Source of the DNA: Terriglobales bacterium
GTDB lineage: Bacteria > Acidobacteriota > Terriglobia > Terriglobales > Gp1-AA117
Direction of reading: 5' to 3'
Assembly: GCA_030150795.1 (NCBI GenBank)
Contig: JASLFF010000309.1
Coordinates: 1 to 5,470 of the forward strand
Length of the DNA: 5,470 nt
Below, one piece after another: positions 1 through 5,470 of this stretch. The position numbers and the translations under genes were made by a program. The notes under the pieces were generated by a model. That model ran no database searches. It was not told the origin of the DNA and worked only from the letters and a program-made list of their open reading frames with translations. The stretch's first letter is position 1, and every line of letters begins with the position of its first letter.

Positions 1-707
1 GCCCCTCCGACCAGCGCGCCATCGATTTCCGGCTGGGACATCAACGCCGTGGCATTCTCCGGCTTGACGCTGCCTCCATACAGGATGCGCATCTTGGCTG
101 CCACATCATCTCCAAAGGCTTCGGCAGCCTGGGCCCGGATCACTCGATGAGCCTCGGCTGCCACTTCCGGCGTTGCCGTTCTGCCAGTGCCAATTGCCCA
201 GACAGGTTCATAGGCCACGGTAATCGGATGAGCGCCGCCGCCGGCAATCTCACGGAAAGCGATGCTGCACTGCCGCCGCAAAATATCCTCAGTGACGCCG
301 GCTTCACGTTCTTGAAGAACTTCGCCTACGCAGACAATAGGCTTCAATCCAACGACTAAAGCGGCCCGAAGCTTGCGGTTCACGGTGTCATCGGTCTCGC
401 CAAAATATTGGCGGCGCTCAGAATGGCCGATAATGACGTGCGAGCAGCCCACGGCGTGCAGCATTTGTGCGGAGACGGCTCCCGTGTACGCGCCCTCCTT
501 TTCCCAGAACATATCCTGACCGCCAAGGCCAACCTTGCTCCCGCGCAGCGCCCATCCCAACTGGGGGATCAGCACAAACGGAGGGCAGAGAACAATCTCA
601 TCCCGCTCATGTCCCGCCACCATCGGCAGGAAAGCGGACACAAATGCCTGCGCCTGCTCCGGAGTTTTGTACATCTTCCAGTTGGCAGCGATCAGCTTTT
701 TTCTCAT
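1..707 (-). CDS. tpiA: Triosephosphate isomerase, 3' end cut by window edge
   Basis: Cytoplasmic TIM-barrel enzyme that interconverts dihydroxyacetone phosphate and glyceraldehyde 3-phosphate. The frame is open from ATG at 707 to the left edge, giving 235 complete codons. The family is usually about 250 residues, so only some 15-20 C-terminal residues are missing. Visible landmarks are AANWKM (residues 7-12, with N9 and catalytic K11), GHSERR (94-99, catalytic H95), AYEPVWAIGTG (165-175, catalytic base E167 and the flexible loop) and YGGSV (210-214, phosphate binding). The start is fixed by the homologous N-terminus and by the ATGA overlap with the macro gene stop; a weak AAGG lies 8 nt upstream. 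One oddity: the usual GAQN and GAYTGE motifs read GGQD (62-65) and GAYTGA (72-77), so the normally conserved E77 at the dimer interface is alanine. It is the fourth gene of the gap-pgk-macro-tpiA unit. Identification is very secure. Confidence 0.97.
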   Translation of the reverse strand, partial: MRKKLIAANWKMYKTPEQAQAFVSAFLPMVAGHERDEIVLCPPFVLIPQLGWALRGSKVGLGGQDMFWEKEGAYTGAVSAQMLHAVGCSHVIIGHSERRQYFGETDDTVNRKLRAALVVGLKPIVCVGEVLQEREAGVTEDILRRQCSIAFREIAGGGAHPITVAYEPVWAIGTGRTATPEVAAEAHRVIRAQAAEAFGDDVAAKMRILYGGSVKPENATALMSQPEIDGALVGG

Positions 708-1297
708 GCTTCAGCCTTGATCTGGTAGTTGGGAAAGTCGCGGCCTAGCTTTTCCGCCGCTGCGGCGTAAGCGTTATACGTGCGCTGGTCAAACAATACA
801 AAGCGCACCAGCTTCACTGATTTAGGTTCATGCAGCAGATCGGCGATGGCCCGTAAGGCTATTTGCGCCGCAGGCCCCACCGGATAGCCAAACGCTCCCG
901 TGGAAACGGAAGGGAAGCTCACGCTGGCGCAGAGCTTGAGGTTGGCTTGCTCCATTGAGTTGCAGTAACAGCTTTCCAGGATTTGCGGCTCATTGACCTT
1001 GCCGCCCTGCCAGACGGGCCCCACGGTGTGAATAACATATCGAGCCTTGAGATCCGCGCCGGAGGTGGCCACAGCCTGTCCCGGAGGCAGAGGGCCGCGC
1101 TGCGCACGTATTTTTTTGCACTCGGCCAATAGCGCTGGCCCGGCGGCTCTATGAATCGCGCCATCCACGCCTCCACCTCCCAGAAGGGAAGAGTTAGCAG
1201 CGTTCACGATAGCATCGGTGGTTTCATCGGTGATGTTGCCCATCACGAGTTCGAGTGTGGCTTTGGGTCCGATTCGATATCGCACGCTGTGCGCCAT
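704..1297 (-). CDS. Macro-domain (MacroD/YmdB-like) ADP-ribose hydrolase
   Basis: Single-domain macro protein of 197 residues. Family members bind ADP-ribose and commonly remove mono-ADP-ribose from acidic residues or deacetylate O-acetyl-ADP-ribose. Motifs in order: GNIT (20-23), [20 protein letters not shown] (31-50), the core strand VIHTVGPVW (88-96), SCYCNS (109-114) and the diphosphate loop STGAFGYP (132-139). N35, D45 and Y138 correspond to the active-site Asn25, Asp35 and Tyr126 of E. coli YmdB, so the enzyme looks catalytically intact. I chose ATG 1297 because an in-frame ATG at 1483 would add 62 codons that only re-read the end of pgk in another frame. The start lies one base after the pgk stop and has no clear Shine-Dalgarno, which suggests reinitiation by ribosomes finishing pgk. 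The stop TGA overlaps the tpiA ATG. Family assignment is secure; the physiological substrate is unknown. A link to NAD or GAPDH modification is inference from position. Confidence 0.95.
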   Translation of the reverse strand: MAHSVRYRIGPKATLELVMGNITDETTDAIVNAANSSLLGGGGVDGAIHRAAGPALLAECKKIRAQRGPLPPGQAVATSGADLKARYVIHTVGPVWQGGKVNEPQILESCYCNSMEQANLKLCASVSFPSVSTGAFGYPVGPAAQIALRAIADLLHEPKSVKLVRFVLFDQRTYNAYAAAAEKLGRDFPNYQIKAEA

Positions 1298-1298
1298 T

Positions 1299-2534
1299 TT
1301 ATTTGTTGGTGAGCGCTTCCACGCCCGGAAGCTTTTTGCCTTCCAGAAATTCCAGCGAAGCTCCGCCGCCAGTAGAGATGTGCGTGATCTTGTCCGCAAG
1401 GCCAGACTGATGCACAGCGGCCACTGAATCCCCGCCGCCGATAATTGAGGTCGCAGTCCGATTTCCGGCCACGGCTTCAGCAATCTTCATGGTGCCGTGC
1501 GCAAATGGCGCAACTTCGAAGACTCCCATCGGGCCGTTCCATACGATCGTCTTTGCGCCGGCAATCTCTTTGCTGAAAGCGGCAACCGTCTCAGGGCCAA
1601 TGTCCAGCCCCATCTGGTCGGCAGGAATGCCTTGATCCGTCTTAATAGTTTGAGTTTTCGCGGACGCGTCAATCTTTTCTGCCACTACATGGTCCAGCGG
1701 CAGCAGTAGTCGGACGTTCTTCGCCTTCGCGTCCTGCAAGAGCAACTTTGCTAGGTCGATCTTGTCTTCTTCCACCAGTGACTTGCCCACCTGCTTACCC
1801 TGGGCCTTCAGGAAGGTATAAGCCATGGCGCCGCCAATCAGCAAAGCGTCAACTTTGGTGAGCAGGTTTTGGATCACCTCAATCTTGTCTGACACTTTGG
1901 CCCCACCAATGATGGCGACAAAAGGCTTTTCCGGATGCGTTGTTGCTTTCCCCAGGTATTCCAATTCTTTCTGCATCAGCAGACCGGCTGCGGCTTTATG
2001 CAGGAATTTTGTGATTCCCACAGTAGAGGCATGCGCCCGATGCGCCGCACCGAATGCATCATTCACGTACACATCAGCGAGCGCGGCCAACTTGTGCGAA
2101 AAAGATTCGTCGTTGGCTTCTTCTTCGGCGTGAAAGCGCAGGTTTTCCAGAAGCAACGTCTGGCCTTTTTCCAGCTTGTGCGCCATTTCTTCCGCCGCCA
2201 GGCCAATGCAATCCGGAGCAAAACCCACATTACAGGCGCGTCCTAGCTTTTCATCCAGCAGCATGCGCAGACGCTCCGCAACGGGCCTCAAGCTCATCTT
2301 GGCATTGAATTTTCCTTTTGGACGTCCCAGGTGCGAAGCCAGTATCAACCTTGCGCCCTTGCGCAGCGCATACTCAATCGTCGGCAGCGTTTCGCGTATC
2401 CGCGTATCGTCGGAAACGCGGCCATCTTCAGTCAGCGGCACGTTAAAATCCACGCGCATAAAGACGCGGTGGCCTTCAAGTTTCAGGTCTTGGATTGAGA
2501 GTTTGGCCATGTGCTTTTCAGTGGCGACTGCCAT
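1299..2534 (-). CDS. pgk: Phosphoglycerate kinase
   Basis: Cytoplasmic glycolytic enzyme transferring the acyl phosphate of 1,3-bisphosphoglycerate to ADP, giving 3-phosphoglycerate and ATP. It has 411 residues, close to the usual bacterial length of about 390-400. N-domain substrate motifs: RVDFNVPL (27-34), [11 protein letters not shown] (42-52, R45), SHLGRPKG (67-74), ENLRF (130-134) and [14 protein letters not shown] (157-170). C-domain nucleotide motifs: GGAKVSDK (210-217), WNGPMGVFE (332-340), IIGGGDS (364-370) and [14 protein letters not shown] (387-400). No key motif is missing. ATG 2534 is preferred because a GAAGGGG Shine-Dalgarno lies 6 nt upstream inside the end of gap. The alternative ATG 2510 (MAKLSIQDL) matches the usual family N-terminus but has only a weak purine stretch before it. 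The gene begins immediately after the gap stop (TAAATG), implying coupled translation. Confidence 0.98.
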   Translation of the reverse strand: MAVATEKHMAKLSIQDLKLEGHRVFMRVDFNVPLTEDGRVSDDTRIRETLPTIEYALRKGARLILASHLGRPKGKFNAKMSLRPVAERLRMLLDEKLGRACNVGFAPDCIGLAAEEMAHKLEKGQTLLLENLRFHAEEEANDESFSHKLAALADVYVNDAFGAAHRAHASTVGITKFLHKAAAGLLMQKELEYLGKATTHPEKPFVAIIGGAKVSDKIEVIQNLLTKVDALLIGGAMAYTFLKAQGKQVGKSLVEEDKIDLAKLLLQDAKAKNVRLLLPLDHVVAEKIDASAKTQTIKTDQGIPADQMGLDIGPETVAAFSKEIAGAKTIVWNGPMGVFEVAPFAHGTMKIAEAVAGNRTATSIIGGGDSVAAVHQSGLADKITHISTGGGASLEFLEGKKLPGVEALTNK

Positions 2535-3542
2535 TTAGATCCCCTTCTTTGCCATGAAGTGGATCAGATCGCGGACGCGGCAGGAATAGCCCCATTCATT
2601 GTCATACCAGGCGATCACCTTTACGCAGTTGCCTGCGACCACGCGGGTGAGGGGAGCATCAACGATGGAAGAACGCTCGTCGCCGCGATAATCCACTGAG
2701 ACCAGCTCTGCGGTTTCATAGCCCAGAATGCCTTTCATAGGCCCATTGGCAGCAGTTTGAAGGGCCTTATTGACCTCTTCCACAGTCGTGCTTTTCTCTA
2801 CAAACGCCACCAAATCAACCACGGAAACATTGGGCGTGGGCACACGCATGGCAAAGCCATCGAGCTTGCCTTTGAGGTCCGGAATCACCAGATTCAGGGC
2901 CTTGGCTGCTCCGGTTGAAGTAGGAATCATGGAAAGAGCGGCAGCGCGGGCACGACGCAGGTCTTTGTGTGGAAAATCGAGTATGACCTGATCGTTGGTG
3001 TAGGAATGGATCGTGGTCATTGTCCCGCTTTGAATTTTAAAACTGTCATGTACTATCTTGGCCACGGGAGCCAGGCAATTTGTGGTGCAGGAAGCATTCG
3101 ACACAATATTGTGTTTGGCCGGATCGTATTTGCCTTCATTCACGCCCAGAACAATCGTGATGTCCTCATTCTTGGCTGGCGCGGAGATGACCACTTTCTT
3201 CACCGGCCCGCGCAGATGCTTTTTTGCCTGCTCAGCATCAGTGAATTTGCCTGTGGACTCAATGACTACCTGAGCGCCTACGGACTCCCAGTTGATGGCT
3301 GCAGGGTCTTTCTCTGAAAACACCTTGATCGCCTTGCCGCCAACCATGATGGAATCGCCAGAAGCCTTAATGTCCTGCTTCAGATTGCCAAGAATCGAAT
3401 CATATTTGAGGAGATGGGCCAGCGTGGCCGGGCTGGTGAGGTCGTTGACCGCCACAAATTCCAGATTTGAGTCTTCAAGGGCCGTCCGTAACACGTTGCG
3501 GCCAATCCGGCCAAAGCCATTAATACCAACTTTAATTGCCAT
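2535..3542 (-). CDS. gap: NAD-dependent glyceraldehyde-3-phosphate dehydrogenase
   Basis: Phosphorylating GAPDH of 335 residues, the normal family length. It oxidises glyceraldehyde 3-phosphate to 1,3-bisphosphoglycerate with NAD, feeding the pgk product directly downstream. The Rossmann motif [10 protein letters not shown] is at residues 6-15. N33-D34 at the end of the second strand, together with the F-P pair before [10 protein letters not shown] (residues 190-191), points to NAD rather than NADP preference. The catalytic site is SNASCTTNC (148-156) with C152, and H179 lies in TIHSYTND (177-184). R233 in the RVPTPNVS segment and YDNEWGYS (313-320) are the expected anion-site and cofactor-contact regions. 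ATG 3542 is chosen because [11 protein letters not shown] is the standard N-terminus and a strong AAGGAG precedes it. An in-frame extension to 3704 reads only leader sequence. It is the first gene of the operon. NAD preference is inferred from residues. Confidence 0.98.
   Translation of the reverse strand: MAIKVGINGFGRIGRNVLRTALEDSNLEFVAVNDLTSPATLAHLLKYDSILGNLKQDIKASGDSIMVGGKAIKVFSEKDPAAINWESVGAQVVIESTGKFTDAEQAKKHLRGPVKKVVISAPAKNEDITIVLGVNEGKYDPAKHNIVSNASCTTNCLAPVAKIVHDSFKIQSGTMTTIHSYTNDQVILDFPHKDLRRARAAALSMIPTSTGAAKALNLVIPDLKGKLDGFAMRVPTPNVSVVDLVAFVEKSTTVEEVNKALQTAANGPMKGILGYETAELVSVDYRGDERSSIVDAPLTRVVAGNCVKVIAWYDNEWGYSCRVRDLIHFMAKKGI
2541..2547 (-). promoter_or_regulatory. Shine-Dalgarno of pgk inside the gap 3' end
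   Basis: The minus strand reads GAAGGGG, 6 nt before ATG 2534 and within the last codons of gap. It supports the upstream pgk start over ATG 2510, and it places pgk initiation where ribosomes terminate on gap. Confidence 0.6.
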
Positions 3543-3551
3543 TAAATTTAA

Positions 3552-3560
3552 ATCTCCTTC
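3552..3560 (-). promoter_or_regulatory. Strong Shine-Dalgarno of gap
   Basis: On the minus strand this reads GAAGGAGAT, near-perfect complementarity to the 16S rRNA 3' end, separated from ATG 3542 by 9 nt of pure A/T. It is by far the best ribosome binding site of the operon and decides the gap start against the longer upstream reading frame. The A/T spacer should remain unpaired. Confidence 0.85.
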
Positions 3561-3565
3561 AAGAA

Positions 3566-3641
3566 AACCTGATGACCTAGCATCCGTTGGATGCAGACCG
3601 CGACAGAGCGGTTCCGATACGCAGTTGAAACTAATCAGGTT
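3566..3641 (-). promoter_or_regulatory. Candidate structured 5' leader of gap
   Basis: The minus-strand transcript can form a closed multi-branch fold. An outer 8-bp stem pairs AACCTGAT (3641-3634) with ATCAGGTT (3573-3566). Inside it are a 5-bp hairpin, ACCGC/GCGGT with a 6-nt loop (3612-3597), and a 6-bp hairpin, GCATCC/GGATGC with a 3-nt loop (3594-3580). The outer stem ends six bases before the gap Shine-Dalgarno, so its formation could affect access to it. All arms are perfect complements. Whether this is a riboswitch, a protein-bound leader or chance is unknown; I recognise no named family. Confidence 0.35.
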
Positions 3642-3705
3642 AGCAGAGACAGTTGAACCGGCGCAATGGACCCGCCCTTTCCGCGCCGGCGCCGCGAACT
3701 GCAAG

Positions 3706-3735
3706 AATCTAAAACGATAAAGCCGCGGATCGCAA
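3706..3735 (-). promoter_or_regulatory. Possible sigma70-type promoter of the gap operon
   Basis: The minus strand has TTGCGA (3735-3730) and TAGATT (3711-3706), each matching 4 of 6 consensus bases, with an 18-bp spacer. Transcription would start near 3699 and give a leader of roughly 155 nt containing the predicted fold. The -35-like box lies in the loop of the 10-bp inverted repeat at 3719-3748. The matches are weak and alternatives exist. Confidence 0.25.
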
Positions 3736-3748
3736 GTCCCGCGGCTTT
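3719..3748 (-). terminator. Perfect GC-rich hairpin, probable intrinsic terminator
   Basis: AAAGCCGCGG (3719-3728) and CCGCGGCTTT (3739-3748) form a perfect 10-bp stem with a 10-nt loop. On the minus strand the stem is followed by a T-rich tail (TTTATCGTTTT), and on the plus strand by TTTGTTACT, so the minus direction looks better. No protein gene ends here in either orientation. It could end a minus-strand non-coding RNA starting upstream, attenuate readthrough into gap, or act as a palindromic operator over the promoter. Confidence 0.5.
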
Positions 3749-3978
3749 GTTACTCAGATGCTTCTTGTTGGTGGTTTTCAAACTAACAATTGATTTGCAT
3801 GGCCACACGTAATTCTTCGTCGGCTCCCGCAGCCATTTCTTGTCCTGGCCGCGTAGAGAGCCATCAGCAGTCTGCCGCCTGGGCTGCTCATTTCCCACAC
3901 CACATCCGTTAGAAGGCAAGCTCGCGGATCCGGGGCCGTGGGCTTTACGTTCTAAAGATTTCTGGGCTATGCGACATC
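3719..3978 (-). ncRNA. Candidate structured non-coding RNA
   Basis: This stretch is about 230 bases without a convincing protein gene, ending in a terminator-like hairpin. On the minus strand a weak promoter is visible: TTGAGT, an 18-bp spacer, then TATCAA at 3990-3985. Pairing arms include TTAGAA/TTCTAA (3955-3950 with 3914-3909) enclosing AAGC/GCTT (3945-3942 with 3921-3918), GCAGCC/GGCTGC (3887-3882 with 3834-3829) and the overlapping alternative GGCTC/GAGCC (3862-3858 with 3826-3822). The layout of 5' hairpin, long central arm and terminator resembles a small regulatory RNA of the 6S size class, but I cannot confirm any family. A 94-codon minus-strand frame (3635-3919) crosses it with no recognisable protein motif and runs through the terminator and the leader, so I do not call it. 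Confidence 0.25.
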
Positions 3979-4571
3979 ACTTACTTGATAGAAACAAAAT
4001 CGTGCGCCACTCAATTTCTGGCCCGTGAATCGCTTTCTCTCTCTTTACTGCTTTTGCATATTGTCCTGTTGCAGATTGCGGTTGGCCCATTGTAGATTCT
4101 TGTAACTTGGCTGGATCCCATTGCGAAGCTTTTCTTTGGATATCTTCAGAACAGGGCCGGGGCAGGAACATTCAAGCCGTCAAGTCCGATCTATGAAGCC
4201 AGCGCCAAAGCGTCTGCGCACCTTGCTAATCGCGAAACCTAGCCTTGCCACCTGCAGGGACTTTTGCCTGCCTGGAGTAAGTTGAATGACTTGGTTCGGT
4301 TGCGGGCCGCCATTATAACAAGCTGCATTCCTGGTGCAAGAAGAAATTACGTTAAAGACCAGCCTGGTTAACTTACTTGATTCGCCAGGCTGGCTTCCTT
4401 CGAATCTTTGGAGCATGCTTTGACGCCGCAGTGGCGGAAACAGCCAAAGCCGCTGTTAAAACAACGATTCGGAAATGGCTTTCTTCAAGTTCAATACCCA
4501 TCAACCGAACTGGATCAAAGTCCTAGCGATTCGATGCGCAGCCTAAAGTCAGGTTTTCACGCATTTGGCCG
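3749..4571. other. Long intergenic region without a supported protein gene
   Basis: Between the divergent gap operon and the kinase gene no open frame shows a recognisable domain, a Shine-Dalgarno with a sensible start, or a length beyond chance. The longest frames are 78 and 64 codons on the minus strand (4180-4416 and 3977-4171) and resemble no protein I know. The left third carries the candidate RNA. The right part holds an inverted repeat at 4359-4393 and a weaker 6-bp pair, AAAGCC/GGCTTT, at 4446-4451 and 4477-4482. Part of it could be decayed coding sequence, but nothing visible proves that. I saw no tRNA, rRNA or IS ends. Confidence 0.6.
4359..4393. repeat. 9-bp perfect inverted repeat
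   Basis: CCAGCCTGG (4359-4367) and CCAGGCTGG (4385-4393) are perfect complements around a 17-nt spacer. On the minus strand the stem is followed by TCTTTAACG, a poor terminator tail. The spacer contains ACTTACTTGAT (4371-4381), which also occurs at 3979-3989. It may be a weak terminator, a protein-binding palindrome or a structural remnant; no neighbouring gene end explains it. Confidence 0.4.
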
Positions 4572-4664
4572 ATGAAAAAGTTCCTTTGCTTGCAACTTCT
4601 TAGCTGCTTGTGTTACACACAGATGCATGCGCAACTGGATGCGCGAGCGCATGAAGCGCCGTAA
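4572..4664 (+). CDS. Possible 30-residue peptide with signal-like N-terminus
   Basis: ATG 4572 opens a 30-codon frame starting MKKFLCLQLLSCLCY and ending in TAA at 4662-4664. It has two lysines, a hydrophobic cysteine-rich core and a c-region ending M-H-A, the shape of a Sec signal peptide with little after it. It overlaps the first 12 codons of the kinase frame in a different frame. No Shine-Dalgarno precedes it. It could be a chance ORF, a short leader peptide, or the start of a protein split from the kinase frame by a frameshift. I treat it as doubtful. Confidence 0.15.
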   Translation: MKKFLCLQLLSCLCYTQMHAQLDARAHEAP

Positions 4665-5397
4665 AAAAAAGCCGGAAAACGAAACGGAGGCCACTGGCAA
4701 GGTTGGCCAACAAAAGCCTCTGGTCGATGAATCCCATCCGCAACCGCTTGTCCCGGCCTATGACGACATTGAGCCAGAGGCCTCCCGCGTAGCTGAACCC
4801 GCACAGGAACCACCTGCGACCACTGAACCGCGCATGGAAACCGAGGTTCAGCCTGAATCACCTTCCATGCCGCCTCCGGGTGTTCCGGAGCATCGACCGG
4901 CACAGCAAGCCGGCAAAGCGACCGGACGGCCTCCTAAAGGCGTGGTTGTGCTCGCCATTGGCCTGCCCGGATCGGGCAAGACCACGTGGTTTAAGCGCCG
5001 CGGCGTCACTCCGCTTTCCAGTGACATGCTGCGCTCAATCCTTTTTGACGACATCACAGAGCAGCGCTACCAGGGCCTTGTCTTTTCAACCCTTCGATCT
5101 TTGCTTCGTGCCCGTCTGATTGCCCGTATGCCATGGAATTACGTTGATGCCAGCAACCTGGCTCCGCACGAGCGCCGCCAATGGATCAAGATGGCTAAAG
5201 GCTTTGGTTATGAGGTACATGCCGTCTTTTTCGATGTTCCACTTGAAGTTTGCCTGGAGCGAAACCGCAAGCGTGAGCGCCAGGTAAAAGAAGACGTGAT
5301 CCAGAGGATGGCAGCCAAACTGAAAGCGCCGGGCTTTGAAGAAGGCTTTGGGAAAATTACGGTTGTTCGCGTAAAACGCTCAGGCGAGCAGACTTAG
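4627..5397 (+). CDS. P-loop kinase, AAA_33/polynucleotide-kinase-like, with disordered N-terminus
   Basis: Predicted phosphotransferase of 256 residues with two parts. Residues 1-104 are charged and rich in Pro and Glu, open with a basic cluster (residues 6-15), and look disordered; they lack a signal peptide or membrane segment. Residues 105-250 form a P-loop kinase domain: strand GVVVLAIGLPGSGKTT with Walker A at 112-120 (K118), LSSDMLR (130-136; S132, D133 and R136 resemble the acceptor-site residues of T4-type polynucleotide kinases), NYVDASNL (171-178), FFDVPLEVCLERNRKR (201-216) with lid-type arginines R212 and R214, and a final strand ITVVRVK (244-250). The family phosphorylates nucleic acid ends or small molecules; the substrate cannot be told here. 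ATG 4627 gives the longest frame; ATG 4639 and 4651 are alternatives, and none has a clear Shine-Dalgarno. It diverges from the gap operon with no obvious functional tie. Confidence 0.85.
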   Translation: MRNWMRERMKRRKKKPENETEATGKVGQQKPLVDESHPQPLVPAYDDIEPEASRVAEPAQEPPATTEPRMETEVQPESPSMPPPGVPEHRPAQQAGKATGRPPKGVVVLAIGLPGSGKTTWFKRRGVTPLSSDMLRSILFDDITEQRYQGLVFSTLRSLLRARLIARMPWNYVDASNLAPHERRQWIKMAKGFGYEVHAVFFDVPLEVCLERNRKRERQVKEDVIQRMAAKLKAPGFEEGFGKITVVRVKRSGEQT

Positions 5398-5400
5398 CCG

Positions 5401-5459
5401 CTTTGCTGCTATGGCGCATCGTGCCGGTTCACCCCCGGGCGAAGTGCACCAGAGCAAAG
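5401..5459. other. Weak inverted repeat downstream of the kinase gene
   Basis: CTTTGCT (5401-5407) and AGCAAAG (5453-5459) are complementary 7-mers around 45 nt, starting 4 nt after the kinase stop. There is no T-run after the second arm and the window ends soon after, so a terminator role is only possible. Confidence 0.2.
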
Positions 5460-5470
5460 ATTCCAAACCA

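Noticed and set aside
1298..1483. 62-codon N-terminal extension of the macro protein in the longest open frame
   Set aside because: It lies wholly inside pgk in another frame, shows no domain, and the macro homology begins right after ATG 1297.
3543..3704. 54-codon N-terminal extension of GAPDH
   Set aside because: GAPDH homology begins at [11 protein letters not shown] with a strong Shine-Dalgarno; the extension reads the leader and has no family counterpart.
3635..3919. 94-codon minus-strand frame upstream of gap
   Set aside because: It runs through the terminator-like hairpin and GC-rich leader, has no recognisable motif, and the region is better explained as noncoding.
4395..4406. TTCGAATC-like T-loop motif suggesting a tRNA
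   Set aside because: No acceptor stem, anticodon arm or D-arm can be assembled around it on either strand.
4180..4416. 78-codon minus-strand frame with an RLGFAISK stretch vaguely like RnpA
   Set aside because: The rest of the RnpA signature is missing, there is no Shine-Dalgarno, and the frame spans an inverted repeat; the resemblance looks accidental.
4356..4526. Plus-strand open frame containing FDAAVAETAKAAVKTTIRKW, helix-like
   Set aside because: It has no ATG or GTG start or ribosome binding site and no recognised homology; at most a decayed fragment.
5429..5470. Minus-strand frame reading WFGIFALVHFARG then TGA, possibly the end of a convergent membrane protein
   Set aside because: Only 13 codons are inside the window, too few to support a gene call.

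Overview
The window carries a compact minus-strand central-carbon operon and one unrelated plus-strand gene, separated by about 1.1 kb with no convincing protein gene. Base composition is moderate in GC, starts are ATG, and the proteins are ordinary bacterial housekeeping forms. The gene set and protein style would fit an Acidobacteriota-like soil bacterium. That placement is an impression from the sequence, not a search result.

Minus strand, read from 3542 down to 1: gap (glyceraldehyde-3-phosphate dehydrogenase), pgk (phosphoglycerate kinase), a macro-domain ADP-ribose hydrolase-like gene, and tpiA (triosephosphate isomerase, cut by the left edge). The junctions are extremely tight: the gap stop touches the pgk start, one base separates pgk from the macro gene, and the macro stop overlaps the tpiA start by four bases (ATGA). 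The three enzymes act at consecutive or adjacent steps of glycolysis/gluconeogenesis. The macro protein is the unexpected member, and it probably acts on ADP-ribose-type derivatives of NAD, the cofactor of GAPDH.

The region 3543-4626 holds a strong Shine-Dalgarno for gap and, upstream of it, a leader that can form a closed multi-branch structure. Further upstream are a perfect 10-bp GC-rich hairpin with no obvious gene to terminate, a stretch (about 3750-3980) rich in pairing potential that may encode a minus-strand non-coding RNA, and a separate 9-bp inverted repeat near 4376. These are candidates from sequence reading only.

Plus strand, 4627-5397: a P-loop kinase of the polynucleotide-kinase/AAA_33 type with a long, charged, proline-rich and probably disordered N-terminus. 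Its substrate is unknown. The last 70 bases show no complete gene.

The best leads are the macro-domain gene embedded and translationally coupled within a glycolytic operon, and the structured non-coding DNA upstream of gap.
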